Position numbers and translations under genes: made by a program
Notes under the pieces: generated by a model
Told to the model about the DNA's origin: nothing
Seen by the model: only the letters and a program-made list of their open reading frames with translations
The model's database searches: none
Assembly: GCF_023278565.1 (NCBI RefSeq)
Contig: NC_064675.1
Span: forward strand, 2,418,001 to 2,482,000
DNA: 64,000 nucleotides
Direction: 5' to 3'
DNA from: Colletotrichum lupini
Taxonomy: Eukaryota; Ascomycota; Sordariomycetes; Glomerellales; Glomerellaceae
In this document: piece by piece, positions 48,816 to 61,654 of the stretch
How positions within the stretch are numbered: the stretch's first letter is position 1
How the letters are laid out: every line of letters begins with the position of its first letter

Positions 48816-51800
48816 GTGAATGTAGAGGCTCACTGAGATAGTAGTGATGACGGACAGATACGCTCTCCGACGAGGTGTACTTGTCAATGATCGTCGAGCG
48901 GCTGGTGTCCTGTCACACCACACAAAAGTGTGGTGTACGGTTGGTAAAAGTCGGGATCCAAAGACGGACTCTGATGAATGGCCTTAATGACGCAGCATTT
49001 TGCGACTTGGTATGAATATCTAGTTGGGGGTCGTCAAAGAGCATCGCTTCCTCGGAGGCGCATGTTATTTGTCTGCCCTCGAAAGAGGGAGAAAAAAAAG
49101 GAGGCAGCTTCAAGGTTGCAGCGCGGGGGGGGTCCGGGGTGGTCTCACGGCAGGGTCAGGTCACACGCTTACCCTTGCCCGGGACAGGCAGCATTTGGGA
49201 TCCCTTTTTTTTTTTTTCAAATTCATCGCATACGGGTACGGAGCATGGAGCATACGGAGCATAGGCCATCGGCGCGGGGGAAGCAGAGGGCGTACTGTGC
49301 AAAAGCATTCGCCGCTCCCCAATGTTACTTCTTTAGATGTCGCATACCCAACGGCGCTGTGGCTGGTCCCCTCGAAGGACTGCTTCATGGATACATTCAG
49401 TTAGAGACTAGAACGAGCTAAGAAAAAAAGACAAGTTATCGAAACGAGAAAGAGGTATTGCAAAGTACGCGGGATGTATGCTGAAAAGTCGCACCACGCG
49501 TCGCTGACACCACCGGCGATGCCTCGTTCCTGTGAGACTGTACGCGAGTGGCCAGATGCTGGAGCTGGAGCTGTACGAATCTGGTAAGCTGCATTTTTCG
49601 CATGCATGGCTTCTCGGCAGGCAGATGTGGCTGGGTAGGTAGTCGGGCAAACCTGCAAAGGGTGGTGTCGGACACGTTGAGCCGCATCGAAAGCTGCTCT
49701 TCCCACCCTCTCTCTCTCTCTCTCTCTGTACCGTCATATCTCTCGTACATGTCCCTGTTCACGCGCTCATACGCTCGACGGTGTCGTGACTCGGACCCGG
49801 GCGGTCGACTCAAGCTCTCTCTCTCACGTTTCGGTCTGGTGCTTGTAAAGTAGCTGAGCTTACTCGCTGAATAGACGTGCGTTGTTCGGTATGTTTCTGT
49901 ATGTTCTCATGACACACGACACCTTACATTTAGATATGTCTTGTTACGGGATAACGAAAGGAAAGTAGTTCAATTTTCCTGGTTTCTATTGACTCACATC
50001 ATATCTACCATTATCTCAGTTGAGAATGTCCAACGATGGTAGGCAGACAGACACACCTTGGTCCGCTCACAGCTAGCTGCCTAGAAACATCTTGACGCCA
50101 AGAACTTACAGTGTACATATTATCTCTGTGTCGTCAATGTATCTCTGTAGGCAGAGGTTTGGATCCTCCCCCTCCCCCCCCTTCTCCTCTCTCTCTTTGA
50201 CTCCTGCGCTGGCTATATGGCATCTGAAGGGTTGAGTCACACGAGATGGAGCCAAGATGGAGTGCGGGCAACCGGGCAGGCAAACTAATTTAGGGGTTAG
50301 AACACAGTTGAGGCCAAATGTACCCACCCTCACAGAACGTATGGTGGAGTAACGAGTTTATCGTTGTCTATAGAATCCTACCTTGACGGGATGGAGGGGT
50401 TCATCCGCGTGAATCGTTCCCCAGAGGATGGAGCGCACCGTGTCCTCTTCGTCTAGAAACCATGTGTACACCGGGATTTGCGTCTGCGTGAATGAAACAA
50501 GAAAGAATGGTGCTCTCCAGGGCGAAATGAGCTTTCAACCAGCAGTTTGCTGACCATGTTGCGTCTGCCTTGGGAAGAAGATGATGATGTTGCGTATACG
50601 GTATGAGTCGCTGTCAACAACAAGTCTAAGCTCTGAGTAGAAGTGTTAGCGGAAGGGCCAAGGCATAAGCTCAAACAGGTCTCGACCGGCAAGATCGCCA
50701 CCTCACGGGGAGAGGGATGCTGCAGTTGACCAAATCGATCTACCATAACTCTATATCTCAGTGTCAACGTAAGCCAATTCAAAAAGAGTGTCGCGTCTCC
50801 CAGATTCTGGTGCAGAAAACGCAAAGTCGTCTACGAGCTTGTGTCGATGACTTGGAGATCTTTAACGCTGTCCGCGGCAGACGCCGAGTCCAGTAAGCCA
50901 TCCCTGTTACACAAAGATGTGCTGTCCCAGGCGATCCGGCAGATTGAAGCTTGTCAGTTGCGCCAGAGAGAAACGGCTGTGTGAGTTGATCGACGCTGCG
51001 GTGAACCGTAATTCTTCCAAGTATCGGGGTCAGCAATGAGCACAAGATTCAGGTGTGCTGCGTACTTTGGGCTTCAGCCCCATTCCCCTGAGCGCCTTAG
51101 ACGTCATGTGTTAGCAAGGCGATCAGGTTTTCAATATCGGGGAGTCAGGAAGATTCGAGACGCAATCGACGGATCCTACCGTTTTTCGTGGAGCAGTGAT
51201 GAGTGCTGCCTGTGAGACCTGGGTTACGATACAATGAAGGAAGCCTATTTTCTTGAGGACAAAGTTGTAAAGGTGGGAATTGTTGCTACCAGGCAGAGCC
51301 ACTGATCTAGGCATGCCCATTCCAGGGGTGCTCTTGATTTTGTGAGTCGAAGCCTGCAACAGGGCATGGTATCCGTACTTCTAGTGACACAGATGGCTAG
51401 GCACAAACCCTGGCAGTACCTTGGCGGGAGCCAGAACATGGACGTAGTTTTCGAGCCTCCTATGCGGAGACGTCCATCGTTACGTATCAGAGGTGCTGCA
51501 AAAACCCGAACAGGGCATGCAGGTTCGGCGATACGGCAATGAGCGCGGCCAATAACTCCAGGGAAGCATCGAGTCGTTCGAGAGAAGAAAACATGATGCC
51601 GGACTGGCGCTCCGCATTGCGCGTCAAACAGCCTGGTCTAAACACCCCCAACTTGGCCACGCTGTAAGGCGAGACGAAGGGGTAATTCTCGACCGTCATC
51701 TTTCCGTAGGGGCAGAAGTCGTACTTCCCCAGACTGCTGCGTCGACTTTGGAGCCGCACCTTGATCGCCTGTGCCACTCCGTCTTTCCTCCGTTCAGTTT

Positions 51801-53600
51801 GTGCTTCACTGTGGCCGCTCATTGATATTGGTGATTGGCCTGAAGACGATAGATGGATTGTCGATCGCTGCCGGCGAGGCTGTCATTTTGACGCTAGGAC
51901 CTCGGGTGATGCGGGCATCCACCCGCCAAGGGGGTGGGCGGCAGGCGGAGGAGCTTGAAGTTGGAGCACGCGGGGATGGGTCCCCGTGTGGTACTCGGGA
52001 GGGATGGACTAGAGCGCGTGAAGATCGGCCAGGGAACCAAGACCTGTCTGATAGAGACCGCCCGGAACAACTGCTCCATAGTTATGGTCGAAAAGTTGAT
52101 ATGATGAAGCCGAACGTTTCGCACCCTTCTACTTCGTAGCTATAGAAGATGGGGTGGCTTTTTGTACGCCACAAAATGTGTATCTTGAGCGGACAGTGAT
52201 CGTCGAGTATGGATGACGGCTCCGAGGGCGCGGCACCCGATTCGGATTGCCCCTTTGGGACGGCGAATGACACTTGCATGGGGGGCTGGCCAGCGAGACA
52301 TGTGTCTCGGAGGTGTTAGTGGGTTAGTGGAGTGGGTTGCGCCGTCAATGGTTGCTGCCAGCCGGCCAGGCACACCGAACGACTCTCTGCCTTGGTCTTT
52401 TGAGCTTCACCTCTTGGCCGCTCTGCTTCAGAGAGATTTCTAGTGGGGATATGTGCGATTCGAGACCAGAATTGGTGATGTCAAAAGGTTCCATTGTCGC
52501 CAGACAGGGGTTCCAGGCGACTTGTGGAAGCCTGAGGCATGAACAGAACCACATGTAAAGCCTAGGCAGAAAAGTCGATTCTTTTGATCAATGGTTCGTG
52601 CCGTTGGATAGGCGCATGCATAGCAGGAGAAAGTGAGGAGAAACTTCGTTTGGACGAGTGGTTGCCTGAGACGTGCACACATGGCAAAGACGTCTGGATT
52701 GGGATGAGAGGGTGACACGAGAGTAAGTTAGGCCATGGATGAAATCGTCGGAGAAGTATCGGCCTGGGGCACTTGTGCGTCGTGGTGGTCACCGAAGCAG
52801 TACGGTACTTTCCTGCAAAGTAGCGATGCAGCTATGCTAGAGAGGTTCCTGTTGGTTCTCGCGTTGTTTGAGGCATGCATATCGAGTAAGGCTGTTGCGT
52901 CTCCAGTTCCAACGATTCCCGAGACCCCGACAATAGTGACAATACGACCTGTTGTGGGTGATGGGTGTGTCCTGGTTGGTCGCGCGGCGTTTGGACGCAT
53001 GTCTTATCTCATTCCGTCCGCCAGGCAAGGAGACAACGACGAGAGCTACGGTCAGCGCTACCATTGAAGAAACACAAAGTGGAAGTGGACAAAGTCTCGA
53101 TCCCGGACAGTCGAGTCTCGAGACAGTGCCAGCGCGGATCTGCCGTCTGTCGATCCGGTTGGCTGGTACCAAGAGCGACGGCAGGTGGCGCCAGGCAAGA
53201 AGGTGAGCAGCCTGAGCAATGAGACGAGCTTGAGGCGAGGCAAGGCGAAGCAGGGACGAGCAGCCCCCGAGGATAGGTAGCTGATTGCCCAGATGAGCGT
53301 GCTGGGCTGCAGGCGAAGAGTTGATGATTGCGCAAGATTCGTTGCAAAGTATGGGGCTTGCGTTTGCCGTTAGTCAAGATTGGATCAGATACCCAGTTGA
53401 CGGGGGGTGTTGTTTGGACCGGAAACCTAAGTTTGGAGGTGATGAATGACAAGTCGACGACGGCAGCGCACTCGGGCATAGAACGTAGCGTAGCGTAGCA
53501 AGCGTTGGTAGACTTTTTGACTTTGGGACCATGTATCCGTAAGGTAGGTGAGGTACTTTGAAGTTTGACACCGTCATTACCGAGTCGTTTTAGCTGTGGA
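48816..53600. other. Gene-poor interval after the aminotransferase, first part
   Basis: About 4.8 kb with no supportable gene. It includes a T13-type run near 49205-49218 and a CT tract at 49708-49728. Frames of up to about 200 codons exist on both strands (for example 53009-53617 minus), but none carries a recognised motif or links through plausible introns into a longer protein. Confidence 0.5.
49708..49728 (+). repeat. CT dinucleotide tract
   Basis: About ten CT units in non-coding sequence. Confidence 0.85.
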
Positions 53601-55640
53601 ACACCAGATTGCGCCATGGCTCGCTGGAATGAGGAGACAGAACGATTCTGTCGGTACCATCAAGGCTTAAAGCCAGAGAAAGAGACTGGATAGCTTTGAG
53701 CACACTCGGGATGCTCGAATCGGTCAACCTGCTGGTTTCAACGGTGATTGACAGCTGGCTAGTCTAACCGCTGGCGTGGCTGGTGATTTTTACATGAGAT
53801 AACGAGATGCAGCATGTGTTTGCTGCTGCTAGGGAGATTGCGGGTAGGTAGTTGCCGTCTATCAGGGTAGTTTTCGGAAACCTTGGTGCTCTGTGGGTTC
53901 TGGTGGCTCAGCGGAACAGATCTGATGCAAGGCCCATCGGTCCCTGAAGTCCACTTTGGCGCTGGTTCAATGTTGCTAGTGTGTGGCCCCAAAGGGTGAT
54001 CAATCGTATCCGAGGGCAGCGGTGTATGTCGGAAAGGTACCTTTGATGACTTGTGTACTTTGGTTGGCCGAGAGGTAGACCGAAACACAGCGTAACTGAC
54101 GTGTCGAACCAACTCAGAGAGGTCTGGGACTCTGGGACAGCGGGCATGTTTCTCATGCGGTCCGGGTGTTCTGGCGTGCATCTGGAAGGGCGGATGGAAT
54201 GCTCCAAAGGTGGACTGCAGGCAGCTAGGGACCTAAGCAGCGTGTCTTGGTGTAAGGTTTGCCGTGCTCCGTTCACACTGTAAAGTAAAGCCAGGTGGAT
54301 AGGGTTCCATCGCAAGCATGCTGTTGCAGGGGAGAGATCGAGAACGGGTTCGCTGGAGTCGGGCCAAAGGTGGTAACAAAATGCAAGGGGTGAGGAGACC
54401 AGGTCGGATTGGAAGCGTGGATTGGACGGAAGAGTGGCCGTTATTACTGGGAACCTTGTTCGACGAAGACCTGACGGTGTGATGATGAAATCCAGTAGCA
54501 GGGACGAGCGGGCAGGCGCAAGGTGTTCCAGCAGCTAAAGTGTATCGTGCTGCACAGTGGAAGCTACGGGTTCGGAGACAATGAACCTCTGCGTCTCTGT
54601 TGAGTCGAGAGGTGGCTCGGTGAGCTTACACCAGCTAGTCTCCTCGCCTCGTCGATGCCTTGTCGTTCACTCACCGCCCGTCATTTGTCTCCCGTCGTTT
54701 GTCTATTGAATGAGCGACATGCTCTGCAATGCACGAGAGGTTTGATATTGATGAGAGGTGGTCCATGGCAACGCGGTGTGACGATGAGGAGCAGGGCCTC
54801 GGCCTCGACCCCTTGACTCTTGAGAGGTTCTTGTTTTGTTATTGCAGTCAAAGTCAAGGATTCATGACAGTTGAGTTGCCCACAAACAGCTTCCTCAGGC
54901 ACCGCCTCCATAGGTACTGGATTATGCCTCAGGCTCTTTAGTCCTCGAGCACAGCCGAGGGTAAGAGTCCAGGTCGTGTCCGTATTGTCTACTCCGTACC
55001 GTGAATAGAACGGCCGTGCTCTCCCTGGGTATCTGAACGGAGTATCCGTACGGATAAGATACATGCGTTTGCGTGTTCTTGCTTCCCGGTCGCAATAGGA
55101 ATAGCAGCCGCAGAGGCAGAAAGGCAAGTCTGCGGCTTGGGCCATGGGGTAAGATAGAGAATGGCCATGAACTCGAGCCCTTGACACCCATGGTGGTGAA
55201 TGGTGAGTGGTGACATTGTACCCAAGAGGTTGGAGCTGGCTGCGTTGTCTCTGCGCCTTCCCAGACACGGAAGTTAGGCGAGTTCGGCGAGTGGAGACGA
55301 TTCTGGAGGGTCTGGGAAGTCTGGACGAGAGGAGCCGTGGGGGGAGGAATGCAGACGAGATGCAAACGCCGAAACAGAATACCCTATTTTCTGTCACCCC
55401 GGATGTCGTATCGTGCTGATCAGAAGATGTATCCGTATGTCGCCGCAGCCGCAGCCGCTAGTCTAATCAAAGATGACAAGACTCAGAGATAAGGCGTGCT
55501 GGTCCGGGGGAGATGAGGAAGACGGGCGCGAGCCTGCGAGGATAAGGACGAGTGCGAGGACGACAACGAAGGGGTGCAGGAAGAGGAAGGCGGTGGTGGT
55601 GGGCGGTGGACGGATTGGTGCGCTACCTAACCCCAACTTG

Positions 55641-55656
55641 AGGTACCTAGGTACCT
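55641..55656 (+). repeat. AGGTACCTAGGTACCT perfect 16-base palindrome
   Basis: Two joined AGGTACCT units forming a perfect inverted and direct repeat in non-coding DNA. Related copies follow at 55738-55761 and 55980-55999. Confidence 0.85.
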
Positions 55657-57280
55657 TGCTGAACCGTGCGTCTTATCGCGATACATGAGCCTTATCGCGC
55701 CATGATGGCATTTGTGTGCGACAGTGGGCGATACCCGGTACCTCAAGGTAAGGTAGGTACTTGACCTTTGCGCAAGCAATACTGCCTAGGTACTAGGTTT
55801 ATAGCCAAGGAACCAAGGACGTCGCACCACCACGCAGCACCAAAAGGACCCCTGACCAGTGACCACGAGGATACGAGCGGGGGTGGTTGCGATGCACCTG
55901 CATTGGCTGTTCCGGAACGGCATATGGCTGGGTACGTACCGCATCGTGACACTCAAGGACTCCTGCCTTTACATAAAGTAGTACGTACCTTAGGTACTCC
56001 TCACTCCGAGTGCTCGCACAATTGGGGAAAAAGCTCCACCGGGCAGCGCAGCGCAGAGCATCACGAGCCCCCAAACCCAAGGGTCGCCTAGGCAAAGCTC
56101 ACGTTTCTCTGGTCACTTGCCCCCTCAGAGTTCAACAATAACAAACTACACTGTGTTTTCGTTTTCTGATGTCGAGTCAAGCACAAGGAGGATCGTCGTC
56201 TTTCTTGTTGGAGTTGCGCCTTGGACAAATGACTGTCGTCCCCTGATCCATCATATACTTCCTGAAGGTACTCCGTACACTACAATAATAAATCGATTTG
56301 GAGAGACAGACACAAGCGCCCTCGCCATATGCGACCCCTTCGCTCTCTTGCGCCCCCCTGGTCAGGCAGATAGACACACTACATCATCGACACCAACCCT
56401 GGCCACCTGGATCTATCTGTCTTGGTCAGTCAGACTGGGGCACGTCGTGATCGTGGTTGTAACTCACAGTGTGAGTTACAGGGAGCGAGAAAGAGGCGTG
56501 GAAATACGAGAGAGAATAGAAAGGAGAGACTGGGAAGCACAGAGAGAGCACAGCTGCCGCCTCTCCATGCTTGTCCTACGCGCAGCATCACAGCGCATTC
56601 ACCCAAACCCAACAAACCATCAATCCACCAATCCACCGCCTCCTGCTTCTTCAACATTCCGAATCAGGAGAAGACCAAGCACCCCAAGCACCATCTCAAA
56701 ACCCATCCTCGAGGCATCCGTCCCTTTTGTTCATCACCTACTGTATACTACGTAGGTAGTCCAGACCAATCCCATACCTTACCTTGCCCTCCCCGGTTTC
56801 CTGTGCCCTGTCTGTCACCTTGGATCTCCAACCATCAGTTGTGTACATACGGATACGCAGTATGTACCCCCGCCTGCAGTGTATCCATAGGGATACCTAC
56901 CCGACTGCATAAAGTATGTATCAAAAGCAACCACCCTCAGGGTAACGCAGCGCACCGCTTCGCTTCGGACACGGCAAGACGCAGGCCACAGTTCTGAGTC
57001 CTCAGTCCATGCCGGCTCCGATTAATCAGGACTCACCACCTTACTGTGTAAATGCAGTAATAGATTCCCGTCCTTGTCATTGACGGGACAGTCACTCACA
57101 CTGGGCTCCCGTCCCATCTGGCGCTACTGCTGCGCCGCTGCTTGCTTCCTCCAGTCCCGATCGACTACATGCCTTGCGGTACCCACGCTACCTTCCATAC
57201 ATTAGGAGAGGAACTTTGACTGTAGACAGCCAGTGACAGTCCAAAAGGGCTGCTACCGCGGCCAACCTCGAAATGTACGG

Positions 57281-57325
57281 GGGTACCTACCCAGGTAAGG
57301 TATAGGTAGACAAGGTTAGGTACCT
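57281..57325 (+). repeat. GGGTACCTACCCAGGTAAGG motif cluster
   Basis: Several GGTACCTA/GGTAAGG/TTAGGTACCT elements in 45 bases, about 1.2 kb upstream of ATG1. Confidence 0.75.
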
Positions 57326-58569
57326 CTCACGGTCTCACCTGGCCACCAGGACCTCCAAGCGCCCTTTATCGCAATCAACAATTGGACCTTCCCGCCCCTG
57401 CACCTCCCTATCTAATCAGTAGGCCTTATCCACTCTGCGCCCCATCCACCTCACCCTTCGTCACTCGCTCCCGTCCTGCGCTGCCCGGCTGGCTCCAGGT
57501 CTGTCACTCAACCCTCTCTCGGCGCGTCCCTTGACCTTCTTCTACATCGCCTGCCCATCCCATCCTGACCGCCCGCCACTCCTCTCACTCACGTCTCTCT
57601 CTCACCCCTTCGCCAACCTCGCTCGACCTTATCCGTCAAACTATTCTCTCTTTCCACCTCCTACCTCTCTCTACTCACCACATTCACGACATCCCCTCGA
57701 CTTCTCTGCCCCTCCCCGGTTGCTCTCCGCGAAAGCCCTTTGTGCGCATACCTTACCACCAACATCTAGCACCATCCATCGCCTGCCCGTTTGTACCGCC
57801 GTTTGCTTCGCCCACATAACCGCCTCTCTTTCTCTCTCTCGGTCTCCCACTCCATCAGGGTACCTCTCGAGTACACAACGTCACGTCCTTGGTAGCTCCG
57901 AGTCATTAGCTTGACCTTGGATTTTGCCTGACTCTTGTCCTGAAAAAGGTACCTTTCCCCTCCGAACTTGCTCCAAACTCTCCGATATACTCCCAGAGAG
58001 CCTCAAACGGCCTGGTACCTTCTCCTTGGCTTGCTTCCTAACGCTCACCGTCCACCCGTATTAGTCACATCTCTCTCGATACTTCCAGCGCCTCCCTCCT
58101 TCAACTCCCTCTCCGATCACCGCTCGATACACCACGACCGACCCCCCGAACAAATCCATCCTTGCCCTTCTTTACCTTCTTCGACTTTCGCTTCGTCGAC
58201 ACAATCCTGCACCCACCCACGGACGCTACGACGGTCCTTCCCTTCTGCATCAACCTGGTCCGCGTGCACCCCGACCTATCGGATACCTGCCTGTCGCTGC
58301 CTTCACAGTCCCCTACCTTTCGAAGCACCGACACCAGGGTTCTGGCTGCTGCTCCCCGTTCTGCCTGATCTCCTCTTGCTTCTCTTTCGGCGCACCTTTC
58401 TTCCGCCAAACCTATCGAATAAATCCATCACAACGACCATCTCCCCAATTTCGATCGTGTACATGACACCCCATCCGGCCGACGTCTTTCGAATAGCATA
58501 GGCCAAAGGCCTGACCTGAACGCTACCCCCGAACTCGCATCCTCACAAGCAGCATTACAGGCGATCAAC

Positions 58570-61500
58570 ATGGCGGAACGGTTACCCACCTCGTCCTCTT
58601 CAGGACGCAGGCGACGCGAAGGCGACGCTTCTATCGGAGACTTTGTTATTGGAGGCGAAATCGGCAAGGGCAGCTTTGCCCAGGTGTACAGCGGTCACCA
58701 CAAGGTTCGCCAGCTCCCCTGTCCGTCGTGTTTTCCTTGAGGCCTGTTGCGTCTATCTCCTTCTGTTGTTCCTCCTGATTTGCTCAAGTGATATGACTCA
58801 ACTTTGGCTTGCATTGTTGTGTTGCTCCAAATGTGCTAATTCTTCTTTAATAGAACTCCAAGGCAACCGTCGCTATCAAATCAGTAGAAATGGGACGCTT
58901 GAATAACAAGCTACGAGAGAACTTGTACGGAGAGATCCAGATCCTCAAGACTCTTCGCCACCCGCACATCGTCGCCCTCCATGACTGCGTCGAATCAGCC
59001 ACACATATCAACCTGGTGATGGAATACTGTGAGCTCGGTGACTTGTCATTGTTCATCAAGAAGAGGGACAAGCTAAGCACCAACCCTGCAACGCATGAGA
59101 TGGCGAGGAAGTACCCCGTTACCCCTAATTCGGGTCTCCATGAGGTTGTCACACGCCATTTCCTTCAACAGCTCGGCAGCGCTCTCAAGTTCCTGCGAGA
59201 GAAGAATTACGTTCACCGCGACGTCAAGCCTCAGAACCTTTTGCTCCTACCATCACCAAGATTCAGGGAGGCACACTCCCGCCCCATCTTGACCGCCAGC
59301 CAGGATTCACTGATTCCCAATGCCGGTCTCGCTTCTCTTCCGATGCTGAAGCTCGCAGATTTCGGCTTCGCTCGTGTCCTCCCGTCAACGTCGCTCGCCG
59401 ACACTCTCTGCGGATCTCCTCTCTACATGGCTCCAGAAATCCTTCGCTATGAGCGGTACGACGCGAAGGCCGACCTCTGGTCTGTAGGCACGGTGTTATA
59501 CGAGATGATTACTGGTCGTCCGCCATTCCGCGCCCGGAACCACGTAGAGCTCTTGCGAAAGATCGAAGCTGCCGAAGATCGGGTTAAGTACCCCAAGGAG
59601 CTCGTGGTCAGTAAAGAGCTGGTCAAGCTCATCGGCAAGCTTCTCACTCGTAACCCGGTCGAACGCATGAGATTCGAAGACTTCTTCAACGATCCAATTT
59701 TGACAGAACCCATTCCAGGCACTGTTGAAGATGATGCGCCGCCGAAGCCTGAGGCAAAGGCCTCGCGCGATCTGCGGTCTCTCGGCAGGTCCGATTCCAC
59801 GTCATCGTTATCACGTCGGCTCTCTCTTCGCCGGCAAACAGAGACTGAGCCTGCACGTGAGCAAGGCGAGTCAGCAAAATCGCCTCGTGAGAAGCCTCTT
59901 AGATCGCCGAAATTGCCCAGTCCCATCGAAGGGCGCGCCCAGCAGGCCATTGATGCTGCGCCACGTCCAGGCCAGTCTCCGGGGCAAGAAGTCGGGGAGG
60001 GACTCGGAATTCGTCGTCCGCCTATGGCCCAACCCTCCACTTCTGCACCAGCCCGGCCACACAGACTCTCTAATGCAGCTCTCAACCGGCCTTCTGCACG
60101 AGCCTCCGCCTCCCCGCCGACATCGTACTTGAACGACAATCCGGCAAGGAACAGACTTCGTCCCGTCACCGAGCGGAGTGTCACCGAACAAGAGAAGGCG
60201 GCACAAGATGTGGCATTTGAGCGAGACTATGTTGTGGTCGAAAAGAAGCACGTTGAGGTAAACGCGTTTGCTGATGAAATGGCCGCTAACCCACGTCTCA
60301 CGTCACTCTCACCAAAGACTGGCCAGATGATTCGCCGAGCCACGCAACAGGGACCGCCCACCTCGACGACCGGCGCCGGCCGAGTCCAGCCATCCAGTGC
60401 AGTTCAAATCGCTTCAGGCAAGGGGCGTCCCGGTCATGAGAGCCGCGATTCGTACGACGGGAAGAATTTCTCCGCCAGCCCGACAACTCAAGGCTTTATC
60501 GCCAAAGCTATTTCAGACGCCAGCGTACGATTGTTCGGATTCAAGGTACCGCAGCATGTGCTGGGCGGAAAGGGGGCGTCTCCTCCTCTGTACAGCCCAT
60601 TCCCTGCCTACCCTACCCCTTCAGGTCCCGTCGGCCTCATCGGCGATGGAAAGCAAAACGCACCAGCCGACGAAGATGCGCGAGCTGTCAAGCTCATCCA
60701 GGATTTCGCTCACCGAAGTGACTGTGTCTATGGGTTTGCCGAAGTCAAGTACAAGCAGCTTTTCCCTCTCGCCCCGTCAATGGAGCACGGACTCGGTGGT
60801 ACGCCGACCGATCAGATCACTGGCGATGAGGACGGCCTCACAATCGATGCCGAGGTTTCCTTGTCTGAGGAGGCTTTGGTCCTGTACGTCAAGGCTCTGA
60901 CGTTGCTAGCTAGAGCCATGGACGCTGCAAGCCTATGGTGGTCACAAAAGACACGTGGGGATACAACATCTGCGGCAGAGGTTTCCAAAGAGGGCCTCGC
61001 TCAGCGCATCAACTCCACCGTTCAATGGGTTCGGACTCGTTTCAACGAAGTCTTGGAGAAGACCGAGGTCGTCCGGTTGAAACTCATTGCCGTCCAGCAA
61101 AAGCTTCCTGAGGATCATCCCAGCCACCCGAGCAACCACGGCGGAGTCTCGGCTTCGTCAGCTACTTCAAGCACCCCCGATGTCTACCTCACGCCGGGCA
61201 TTAGTGCGGAGAAGTTGATGTACGACCGAGCCATCGAGATGAGCAGAACAGCCGCCATTGATGAAATTACCAACGAGAACCTTGAGGGTTGCGTCACGTA
61301 TTATGTCACGGCCATTCGGATGCTGGAGGCTGTTTTGGACAACGACGAAGACGCAGTAAAGCGGCGCTACTCTAGCTCAGGCAAGGAGTTGCCTCGCGAG
61401 GAGACGTCTAGTGACCTGGACAGCGACGACCAGCTGGCCGTGAATCGGAGTAAGTGATGAGCAGCTGTATCCATGTCTTCTTATGGCACTAACATTTGGC

Positions 61501-61654
61501 AGTGATTCAAATGATTACCGCACGTCTCTCAACTGTCCGCAAGAAAATGGCCATGATTGCAGAGGCATCGAGGTCGCAGCAGGCCGCACAGCTCCAAGGC
61601 CGCAGACGTAGCGGGGATGTGACGCCTCGCAGCGTGCCATCGCACGCGTCGTAA
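58570..61654 (+). CDS. ATG1: Autophagy-initiating Ser/Thr kinase Atg1
   Basis: The kinase of the Atg1-Atg13 complex that starts autophagosome formation and the Cvt-type pathway. Exons 58570-58704, 58854-61449 and 61503-61654 (introns of 149 and 53 nt) give 960 residues, usual for filamentous fungi. The kinase domain spans about residues 22-330: glycine loop [16 protein letters not shown] lysine at 54, [10 protein letters not shown] with the catalytic Asp at 168, DFGFAR with Asp at 214, the activation-loop Thr near 229 in [13 protein letters not shown], and [13 protein letters not shown] disordered Ser/Pro-rich middle follows. DYVVVEKK near 503-510 has the form of the Atg8-interacting motif. 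The C-terminal helical region (from about 620) is the Atg13- and membrane-binding tMIT domain, whose end, [16 protein letters not shown], comes from the last exon. Intron 1 has a weak donor (GTTCGC) but clear CTAAT branch and ATAG acceptor signals. Confidence 0.96.

Larger units (their letters stand above)
53601..58569. other. Gene-poor interval, second part, upstream of ATG1
   Basis: About 5 kb without a supported gene. From about 55.6 kb on, there are repeated AGGTACCT-type palindromes (55641, 55738, 55984, 57281), then a strongly C/T-rich plus strand from 57.4 kb to the ATG1 start. That may be a long leader or promoter. Long frames such as 56117-56755 and 57968-58501 (+) reflect this C/T bias. 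Confidence 0.5.

Noticed and set aside
56117..56755. 212-codon plus-strand frame upstream of ATG1
   Set aside because: Low-complexity Ser/Pro/Thr composition arising from C/T-rich sequence; no family resemblance.
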